Origin: an uncultured Burkholderiales bacterium
GTDB taxonomy: Bacteria; Pseudomonadota; Gammaproteobacteria; Burkholderiales; Burkholderiaceae_C
Assembly (NCBI GenBank): GCA_903961095.1
Contig: CAJCDH010000032.1
Span: 1 to 47,333, forward strand
DNA: 47,333 nucleotides
Reading direction: 5' to 3'
A model generated the notes under the pieces. That model was not told the origin of the DNA. It saw only the letters and a list, made by a program, of their open reading frames with translations, and did not search any database. The translations under genes and the position numbers were made by a program. The number at the start of each line of letters is the position of its first letter. Position 1 is the stretch's first letter. This document shows positions 8,079 through 14,610 of the stretch, one piece after another.

Positions 8079-8686
8079 GACTTGCCTCCGGTAGTGGCTT
8101 CACGCCGAGTAAAGGACAAGGTCACTTCACCCAAGGTCACACCCAATTTGCTCATCACAGCTTTGTTCAACATCACGCGGTCGTTCATCAGATACATCCA
8201 GTCGTCAAATTGGACGTGCCAGACAGAGCCATCTACAGGCAAGGCCAAGGTGTATTGCCATTGAAAGGCATTGCCTTTTGTTTGGCCTGAAGCCATGCCC
8301 ACCACATCGTCTGCGCGGCCCTCGTAGCGGCCATTGGGCAAGGCCTTTAAACGCCAAATTCTGCGTTGCAAGCTGCCATCCGAGTAGGTGAATGCCTCAT
8401 CTAGCACGCCTTCATCGCCTTGCCATTGGCAATCCATGACGACGGTGAATCGTTTCACGACACGGCCACTTCGGTCTGTGAAAATACCCCATGCGTCCAC
8501 CGTTCCTGTGAAGTAAGTGCGCAAATCCAAAACAGGTGTTTCAGATGCATAGTCCGAAATTTGAGGCCCCGCACAAGCCGATAAGGCGAGCGCACCGCTG
8601 GTTGCCAAGCCAATCGTGCTTGCGCGAGCCAGTAAAGGTGCACTGAAAGTTTGAGTCAAGTTTTGTAACCACAGACGTCGATTCAT
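8075..8686 (-). CDS. DUF3833 family lipoprotein
   Basis: A 203-residue protein with a signal peptide and lipobox (LSAC, residues 35-38), so probably anchored in a membrane facing the periplasm. The body, from LDLRTYFTGTVDAWGIFTD on, matches DUF3833, a beta-rich lipocalin-like domain of unknown function. The ATG at 8686 shares a base with the TGA of the transporter gene (TGATG), which argues for translational coupling and for this start over the in-frame TTG at 8689. DUF3833 proteins recur next to CFA-like methyltransferases and DUF1365. A role in binding or handling modified lipids at the membrane is plausible but unproven. Confidence 0.85.
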   Translation of the reverse strand: MNRRLWLQNLTQTFSAPLLARASTIGLATSGALALSACAGPQISDYASETPVLDLRTYFTGTVDAWGIFTDRSGRVVKRFTVVMDCQWQGDEGVLDEAFTYSDGSLQRRIWRLKALPNGRYEGRADDVVGMASGQTKGNAFQWQYTLALPVDGSVWHVQFDDWMYLMNDRVMLNKAVMSKLGVTLGEVTLSFTRREATTGGKS

Positions 8687-9996
8687 CAATCACTCCTAGA
8701 GGCCGGTTGAAGCGCCGGCGGTTGAATCCAAAATACAAACAATGTGAACAAGGCCATGAGTTTCAACACACACGGCAGCACGCCATAGGCCAAGGACAAG
8801 GCCCTTAAACCTTCTGTCGTTTGTGTGCCGGGTGTGTAACCCCAGTAAGAGAGCAAGGGCAAGCAAAGGCCTGCGGCCAAAGCCAAATTCAATTTGCTGG
8901 CCAAGTTCCACCAGCCCAAATAAAGGCCTTCAGCTCGGCCGCGATGACCCAGCGTGTCAATCACCCGATTGAGCAAGGCACTGGGCACCACCAAGTCGGC
9001 ACCCAAAGCAATGCCAGAAACAATACAAACGGTAAGGAAGGCCATCTCATCGCCAGGGCCTAAGAAAACAACAAAGCCAAAACTCAAGATGGCCAATGCC
9101 ATACCTAAAAACCAAGTCTTCGGCAAACCGTGCACACGCACAAGCTTGAGCCACAAAGGCAGAGACAAAGTGCCCGCCAAAAAGTACGCGCCTAAGAACC
9201 ACGGTGACATTGATGCTGAAGCCTGAATTTGGTCTTCGACAAAAAACATGACCAAGCCTGCAGGCACAGCACTGGCGATGCCGTTGAGTAAAAAGACGGC
9301 TAACAGTTTTCGAAAGCTGATTTGGCGCAGTGGCAAGTAGTTATCAACGACGGTGGTGCTGATGTTCTTGCCTATGCTGTCCTTGTCTGAAACGATGCGC
9401 GCCCGATCTAAGACCAAAGACCACAGACAGAGTCCCAAGAAAAGCATCACGCCCAAGAAAATAGATGTTGAAGTCCACCCAGCCATGACCGGCAGGGCAG
9501 ATGCTGTGACGACACCGACCAGGCCTGCCCCTTCGCGCCACGCAAGCACACGGCTTTGCTGGCTAGCCCCACCGCCCAAGCGCGAAGCCCAAGCTTGGTG
9601 AAGGATGCTCAAGCCGCTGAAAGTGAGGTGGCAAAAAGTGACACAAACAGCAACCCACATCACATAAGAAAAGGCATTAGAAAAACTGGGCGGGAAAAAA
9701 AGTGCCACAAAAGAAAGCAACAAACCCACGGCATAGGCAAACGCAACGCCCACGACTTGCGCTGTAGATCTAGCGTAAAGCGCATCGCTGAAGCGTCCTA
9801 AGAACGGGTCAATCAAGGCATCGACCAGCCGACTCAATAACAGCACTGCACCCAAACTGGCCAAGGGCACTGCAAATTGGGTGGCATAAAAATGCGGCAA
9901 ATTGACATACATGGGCAAAGCCACAAATGCCAATGGCAAAGCCAACAAGCCGTAGCGCATGCTGAGGCTGTGGGAGGCTTGGGGATGTGTGCTCAT
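8686..9996 (-). CDS. GPH/MelB-type MFS transporter in lipid operon
   Basis: A 436-residue polytopic membrane protein with about 12 hydrophobic segments. The N-terminal part, with LPLAFVALPMYVNLPHFYATQF and SRLVDALIDPFLGRFSD, is typical of the glycoside-pentoside-hexuronide:cation symporter family (MelB-like). I set the start at the ATG at 9996 because it overlaps the previous stop as ATGA; the open frame to 10053 overlaps that gene further and is unlikely. Similar GPH-type carriers sit in the sigmaE/ChrR-regulated lipid operon of Rhodobacter sphaeroides, as I recall it. The cargo is unknown; a sugar is not implied by the context, and a lipid-related compound is possible. Confidence 0.86.
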   Translation of the reverse strand: MSTHPQASHSLSMRYGLLALPLAFVALPMYVNLPHFYATQFAVPLASLGAVLLLSRLVDALIDPFLGRFSDALYARSTAQVVGVAFAYAVGLLLSFVALFFPPSFSNAFSYVMWVAVCVTFCHLTFSGLSILHQAWASRLGGGASQQSRVLAWREGAGLVGVVTASALPVMAGWTSTSIFLGVMLFLGLCLWSLVLDRARIVSDKDSIGKNISTTVVDNYLPLRQISFRKLLAVFLLNGIASAVPAGLVMFFVEDQIQASASMSPWFLGAYFLAGTLSLPLWLKLVRVHGLPKTWFLGMALAILSFGFVVFLGPGDEMAFLTVCIVSGIALGADLVVPSALLNRVIDTLGHRGRAEGLYLGWWNLASKLNLALAAGLCLPLLSYWGYTPGTQTTEGLRALSLAYGVLPCVLKLMALFTLFVFWIQPPALQPASRSD

Positions 9997-10532
9997 AAGC
10001 CCTTCATCCACGCTTGGCGAATGGCTGGCGCTGAAGTTGATTCGTGCATCCAAATACCAAAAAACAACTGAGCAAACCGTGGATCCTGAACTCGACCAAT
10101 CAACTTGTCGTTCAACAAAAATTCTGCCCCTACATTGGGCACATACAGCCCCTGCAGGCGGTCACCCTTTTGTACATTGGGGAAAATGTCCTGCATGGCT
10201 TTGAGCCAATTGTTTTCTTGATCGCGCGAGACGCTGCCTACTTTTCGCATTTCTTCCATCGAGCGTTTTGCAATGGCCCCGCCTTCCAAGCTTCTCAAGT
10301 AGGACAGCTCCAAAACAAAAGAATGGTCAGCGTATTTGAGTATTGAAAAATCTGGGCGAACCCACAGGCGTGCGTCGTAAACATCAAAGCCCCAAACACT
10401 CAAACGTTGTTGGCTTGAGGGCTTGGCGCCAGGCAGCAAAACTTGCGATGCCAGCACTGGCAAACAAGCCCAAAGGGCAGCAACCAGAATAGCCCGGCTT
10501 GACACACGTCGCAGACGCAGCGTTGTGTGCAT
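9993..10532 (-). CDS. Exported chalcone isomerase-like domain protein
   Basis: A 179-residue protein with an N-terminal signal peptide (hydrophobic run ending near residue 29) and a chalcone_isomerase-like domain, seen in SVWGFDVYDARLWV, SFVLELSYLRSLEGGAIAKRS and the closing FFGIWMHESTSAP. Bacterial members have the fold of fatty-acid-binding chalcone isomerases, but catalytic activity is generally not shown. In the periplasm it could bind a fatty acid. The ATG at 10532 lies one base after the stop of the methyltransferase gene (TGA-C-ATG), and its own stop overlaps the transporter start. The tight coupling supports a shared pathway. Confidence 0.85.
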   Translation of the reverse strand: MHTTLRLRRVSSRAILVAALWACLPVLASQVLLPGAKPSSQQRLSVWGFDVYDARLWVRPDFSILKYADHSFVLELSYLRSLEGGAIAKRSMEEMRKVGSVSRDQENNWLKAMQDIFPNVQKGDRLQGLYVPNVGAEFLLNDKLIGRVQDPRFAQLFFGIWMHESTSAPAIRQAWMKGL

Positions 10533-10533
10533 G

Positions 10534-11757
10534 TCAGGCTCGTTTCTGCAAAGTAAACTGCATCACGTCGGTGTTGGCCTCGTCAAATGCGGCCTCACAA
10601 TAGGCCAGGTAAAACTCCCACAAGCGCACAAATTTGGCATCAAAGCCAAGCTGCAAAACCTGGGCCTCTTGCGCCATGAAGTCATGACGCCAACGCCTTA
10701 AGGTCTCTGCGTAATCAGGGCCAAAGCTCAGCTCATCAATCACCTCTAGGCCCGCCATGCGCGCTTGCCTTCTAAATTCTGAGGGGCACGGTAAGCATCC
10801 TCCTGGAAAGATGTACTGCTGAATGAAGTCTGTCGATTTCAAATAACGCTCAAAGAGTGCGTCGTCAATCACGATGCTTTGAATGCAAGCCTTGCCTCCG
10901 GGTTTGAGCATTTTGGCGATGGTTTGAAAATAGGTGGGCCAATATTCTTTGCCCACCGCTTCAATCATCTCAATTGAACACACGGCGTCGTAAGGGCCGT
11001 CATCAATGTCGCGGTAGTCTTGTAAACGCAAATCTGTTTTTTCGGCTTTTCCGTTCCATTTCATCCGCGCATTGGCAAACGCCAATTGCTCGGTTGACAA
11101 GGTCACGCCGGTCAAACTAGCACCGAAGTCCAAGGTGGCCATTTCGGCCAAGGCACCCCAGCCACATCCAATTTCCAATACGCGAGAACCCACACCCACA
11201 TCGGTCATTCGCAAAGCACGACGAACCTTTGCACGCTGAGCTTCGGCCATGCTTTGATCAAAGTCACCTTCAAACAATGCCGAGGAGTAGTTCATGGTGC
11301 CGTCTAGCCACAACTCATAAAAAGCATTGCCTAAGTCGTAGTGCGCATGAATATTTTTTCGGCTGTTGGCTTTGTGATTTCGATTGAGCAAGTGCTTGAT
11401 GCGATAGGCCATGCGGCCCCACCAAGAGCCATAAATCAAGTCCTCCACCACGCGTCTGTTTTGAATCATGACGCGCAGCAAATCACTCAAGGATGGCGTG
11501 CTCCAGTCACCTGCAATGTACGACTCTGCAAAGCCAATGTCACCAGACTTCATGCTCGCGGTAAAGACATTCCAGTTTTGTAAACTGATAGCAGCATGGT
11601 GATTGGAGGATTGGCCATAGACTTTGGTGCTGCGATCCGGAAACTGAACGGTCAAGGTGCCGTGCTCAATTTTTTCAAGCAATTGCAAAACTCGGCGAAC
11701 CGCCACTGGGGCAGATTGAATTTCGGAGGATGGCCTGCTAGAGGTGCTAGTGTTCAT
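10534..11757 (-). CDS. Cyclopropane-fatty-acyl-phospholipid synthase-like methyltransferase
   Basis: A 407-residue SAM-dependent enzyme of the CFA synthase family, which adds a methyl or methylene group to unsaturated acyl chains of membrane phospholipids. The SAM-binding motif VLEIGCGWG is at residues 193-201, preceded by HYDLGNAFYELWLD at about 139-152. The conserved bicarbonate/active-site region includes the EMIEAVG segment and YIFPGGCLPCPSE. The typical two-part layout is present: a lipid-facing N-terminal domain and a Rossmann methyltransferase domain. It starts two bases after the DUF1365 stop. The neighbours (FAD oxidase, DUF1365, SDR) are those of pathways that go beyond cyclopropanation, such as furan fatty acids, so the name CFA synthase may be too narrow. 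Confidence 0.9.
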   Translation of the reverse strand: MNTSTSSRPSSEIQSAPVAVRRVLQLLEKIEHGTLTVQFPDRSTKVYGQSSNHHAAISLQNWNVFTASMKSGDIGFAESYIAGDWSTPSLSDLLRVMIQNRRVVEDLIYGSWWGRMAYRIKHLLNRNHKANSRKNIHAHYDLGNAFYELWLDGTMNYSSALFEGDFDQSMAEAQRAKVRRALRMTDVGVGSRVLEIGCGWGALAEMATLDFGASLTGVTLSTEQLAFANARMKWNGKAEKTDLRLQDYRDIDDGPYDAVCSIEMIEAVGKEYWPTYFQTIAKMLKPGGKACIQSIVIDDALFERYLKSTDFIQQYIFPGGCLPCPSEFRRQARMAGLEVIDELSFGPDYAETLRRWRHDFMAQEAQVLQLGFDAKFVRLWEFYLAYCEAAFDEANTDVMQFTLQKRA

Positions 11758-11759
11758 GA

Positions 11760-12617
11760 TCAGCTAGTTTTGGAAATGACTGTTGAAGAAGCTTGCGCGC
11801 GTGAAACACCTTGTTGTGGCGGTTCTGGCTTGGTGAAAAAAGGCACGCGTTTAAGCCACAGAAGCAAGGCATGCCAGTGAATTCGAAACATCACGGCAAG
11901 TGTAAAAAGGGGATAGCGCCAAAGCGTACGGCGAATTTCTTTGCGCGTAGCGGGCACCAAGGTGCCGCTGATGCTGGTTTGAATCAAGGGGCCATTCACA
12001 TCGTCGTGATCTACTCTGGCCACGAGTCGCTGCAGGTTGATGCCTTTTCCTAGCGCATCAGCATCCGTTTGCGGTGAGCGCATGAAGCGAAAACGATAAT
12101 TTCCCGCAACATCACAAAAGGGTGAAACGTGAAAAATTTTGTGCGCACTTTCAGTGCGTCCATATTTGGGCTGGGGCAACAAATAGCAATGTCGCTCTCC
12201 AAAGGTATTGTGTACTTCAGCCAAGATAGCGGCCAATGAATTGTCTGTTCGATGGCAATACCAAAAGCTCACCGGCTTGAAGGTATAACCAAAAACTCTT
12301 GGGAAAGTTTGAAGCCAAATTTCACCTTGCGCGTCCTGAATGTTTTCTGCTTTAAGCAACTCTTCAATCCATGCCAGTGCTCCGCCTTGCGCAGCTTGCC
12401 GGCCATCGCCATGGTCGGCGTCATAAAACGAAAGCATTCCAACTTTGTTGATTGATAAATCGGTTTGCTGGCGTTTGTCTGCGCTTAAATGGCGTGCATG
12501 CAAAGCTCTCATGGGCAACATCAAAAAGTAAGCGCTGTAATCAAACGCGTGATGAGCCGGTCGAAGGCGAACGTGTCGCACCTGACCATGCCCAATTAGC
12601 ACGCCTCCCGTGGTCAT
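11760..12617 (-). CDS. DUF1365 domain-containing protein
   Basis: A 285-residue protein that matches DUF1365: the start GHGQVRHVRLRPAHHAFDYSAYF, the central LQTFPRVFGYTFKPVSFWYCHR, and AEVHNTFGERHCYLL are characteristic. The biochemical role is unsettled; the family almost always sits between an FAD amine-oxidase-like gene and a CFA-synthase-like gene, and some members are named as lipid-modifying or cyclopropane-associated proteins. The ATG at 12617 overlaps the previous stop as ATGA. A hydrophobic stretch near residues 240-258 could touch the membrane. Confidence 0.9.
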   Translation of the reverse strand: MTTGGVLIGHGQVRHVRLRPAHHAFDYSAYFLMLPMRALHARHLSADKRQQTDLSINKVGMLSFYDADHGDGRQAAQGGALAWIEELLKAENIQDAQGEIWLQTFPRVFGYTFKPVSFWYCHRTDNSLAAILAEVHNTFGERHCYLLPQPKYGRTESAHKIFHVSPFCDVAGNYRFRFMRSPQTDADALGKGINLQRLVARVDHDDVNGPLIQTSISGTLVPATRKEIRRTLWRYPLFTLAVMFRIHWHALLLWLKRVPFFTKPEPPQQGVSRAQASSTVISKTS

Positions 12618-13954
12618 GCATGAACCCTTTTGAGCAGCTCTCTGGCGACAGACAAGCCGGACTTCAAGCCATCCTCATGAAAACCATAACCCAGCCATGC
12701 GCCTGCATACCACGTATTTTGTTGGCCTTGAATGAGGTGCATGTTTTGTTGCGCATCAATGGCCGCCAAGTCAAACACAGGGTGTGCATATTGGATGGTT
12801 TGAATGGTCTTTTGTGCGTCAATCGCTTGTGTGGGGTTAAGCGACACCACCACGGCTTGCGCAAAGGGCAAGGGTTGTAGTTTGTTCAACAAGTAATGTA
12901 AGCAAACCCGCGTGCTTTCTAATTGATCACTTTCAGCACGTGCGTAATTCCAAGCTGCCCAGGCTTTTCGCCTGCTTGGCAAAACTTTTTCATCGGTATG
13001 CAAAACAGCCACATTGTCTTGGTATCGAATGGCCGATAAATTCTTCACCTCGGCTTGACTAGGCTCTCTAAGGAGACGCAATGCTTGGTCAGAATGCGTA
13101 CACAAGACCACCTCGTCAAATCGCTCTGCGTGACCCTCTGTGATCACACGCACACCTTGTGCGTCTCGCTCGATCAATTGCACAGGGGTGTTCAAGCGTT
13201 TGTCTGTGATCTTGCTGACTATTTTTTCAACATAGTTGCGCGAGCCACCTTTGACTGTGAACCAGCGCGGTCGATTGCTCACTTGAATGAGTCCGTGGTT
13301 GTGACAAAAGCGGATCATGGTGGCCACGGGAAAGGCCAACATTTGATCGGTTGGGCAGCTCCATATACAGCCCATCATTGGTAGAAAGTACCAATTCTTA
13401 AATGCATCACCAAAGCCATGCTGTTTTAAGAATTTGGAAAGTGGCTGACGCATTTCACTTTCGGATTGTTGTTCGGCTATTTGTGTGCACAGCTTGTTAA
13501 AGCGCATCACATCGAGCAACATTTTGAGAAATTTAGGTCGAGTTAAGTTACGTCGCTGGGCAAAGACGGTGTCTAAATTGCTGCCACTCCACTCCAATGT
13601 TTCATGACCCCAAGCATTCGGGGCTTGAACTGAAAAGGACATGTCAGACAATGCGGTTTCAACACCTAACTCGGCAAATAAATTGATCAAATGAGGATAC
13701 GTTCTTTCGTTAAAGACCAAGAATCCAGTATCTACGCCATGTGTCACCAAGCCACTTTCGGTTGGCAAACTAATGTCCACTGTGTTGGCGTGCCCCCCAA
13801 AATAAGCCCCCGCCTCAAACAAAGTGATCTCGGCTTGGCCTTGCAAACTGTGTGCAACGCCCAAGCCCGAGATACCCGAACCCACAATGGCAATCTTTTT
13901 GTAATTCAAAGTTTCAATCTTTCTGTCTAGCCGTGTTGATGCTGCGGGGCGCAC
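12614..13954 (-). CDS. FAD-dependent amine-oxidase-like oxidoreductase of CFA cluster
   Basis: A 446-residue flavoprotein. The dinucleotide-binding motif IVGSGISGLGVAHSL is at residues 23-37, followed by the acidic end of beta-2 (TLFEAGAYFGGHANTV). The long body fits the NAD(P)/FAD-binding amine oxidase family typical of CFA/DUF1365 gene clusters. It probably oxidises a methylated or unsaturated acyl chain; in alphaproteobacteria a related flavoprotein gene belongs to the furan fatty acid locus. The start is a GTG at 13954, only three bases after the glutathione peroxidase stop and without its own clear Shine-Dalgarno, so translation may depend on coupling. A shorter start near Tyr18 cannot be excluded. 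Confidence 0.87.
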   Translation of the reverse strand: MRPAASTRLDRKIETLNYKKIAIVGSGISGLGVAHSLQGQAEITLFEAGAYFGGHANTVDISLPTESGLVTHGVDTGFLVFNERTYPHLINLFAELGVETALSDMSFSVQAPNAWGHETLEWSGSNLDTVFAQRRNLTRPKFLKMLLDVMRFNKLCTQIAEQQSESEMRQPLSKFLKQHGFGDAFKNWYFLPMMGCIWSCPTDQMLAFPVATMIRFCHNHGLIQVSNRPRWFTVKGGSRNYVEKIVSKITDKRLNTPVQLIERDAQGVRVITEGHAERFDEVVLCTHSDQALRLLREPSQAEVKNLSAIRYQDNVAVLHTDEKVLPSRRKAWAAWNYARAESDQLESTRVCLHYLLNKLQPLPFAQAVVVSLNPTQAIDAQKTIQTIQYAHPVFDLAAIDAQQNMHLIQGQQNTWYAGAWLGYGFHEDGLKSGLSVARELLKRVHA

Positions 13955-13957
13955 TCA

Positions 13958-14563
13958 TTAAGAGGCTTTTTGTCCCAAACCTTTTTCAATCGCCTGCGTC
14001 AAACCTTTGCTATCGGGATTCGTGAGGCTGTTGTAGCTGTCAATCAAACGACCATCTCGACCGATCAAGTATTTGTAAAAGTTCCACTTGGGTCTTTGGC
14101 CAGGATCTTTGGCAAGTTGTTTGAAAAAAGGCGCAGCAGAGTCGCCCGTCACGGAGGTTTTGGTGAACATGGGAAACTTCACGCCAAACGTGCTTTCACA
14201 AAAGTCTGCAATTTCTTGATTGTTGGCTTTTTCTTGGGCGAAGTCGTTTGAAGGAAAGCCCAACACCACCAAACCTTTGTCTTTGTATTTGTTGTGCAGT
14301 GCTTCAAGCCCTTTGTATTGCGGCGTAAAACCGCAATAGCTAGCGGTGTTGACCACCAAAATGACCTTGCCACTGTATTGACAAAGAGACTGTGGTTTTT
14401 CGTCTTGTAGTCTTGGAAAAGTATGATTCAGCAAAACAGGGCACGCCGCTGATGAGACTTCAGAGGCGGGCGCTGTCTGTGCCCAAGCAGAAGACATGGC
14501 CAAACAGCCGAGCAACACGGCCAATGATTTGAAAGACTGAAAGCTGGTCATTGAACTGTCCAT
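13958..14563 (-). CDS. Exported glutathione peroxidase-family thiol peroxidase
   Basis: A 201-residue protein with an N-terminal signal peptide (cleavage near AWAQ, residues 26-29), so it is probably periplasmic. The GPx fold is clear: VNTASYCGFTPQY with the peroxidatic Cys77, FPSNDF at 103-108, and WNFYKY with Trp160. Cys122 in EIADFCES is a likely resolving cysteine, which suggests a thioredoxin-type non-seleno enzyme reducing hydrogen peroxide or lipid hydroperoxides. It heads the nine-gene lipid operon, which fits protection of oxidisable membrane lipids. A second in-frame ATG at 14551 would remove four residues and gives a longer leader after the predicted promoter. Confidence 0.88.
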   Translation of the reverse strand: MDSSMTSFQSFKSLAVLLGCLAMSSAWAQTAPASEVSSAACPVLLNHTFPRLQDEKPQSLCQYSGKVILVVNTASYCGFTPQYKGLEALHNKYKDKGLVVLGFPSNDFAQEKANNQEIADFCESTFGVKFPMFTKTSVTGDSAAPFFKQLAKDPGQRPKWNFYKYLIGRDGRLIDSYNSLTNPDSKGLTQAIEKGLGQKAS

Positions 14564-14581
14564 TCTGTTTTGTGACTGGAC

Positions 14582-14610
14582 AGTTTACTTTTATTTTTTT
14601 AACTTGTCAC
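14582..14610 (-). promoter_or_regulatory. Candidate sigma70-like promoter for the gpx-lipid operon
   Basis: On the minus strand GTGACA (14610-14605) is followed after exactly 17 bases by TAAACT (14587-14582). The spacer is A-rich. The -35 hexamer overlaps the glnE stop codon. Transcription would begin near 14575, just upstream of the glutathione peroxidase start. The match is by eye, and no obvious ECF-type promoter was seen, so the operon could also be read from glnE. Confidence 0.4.
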
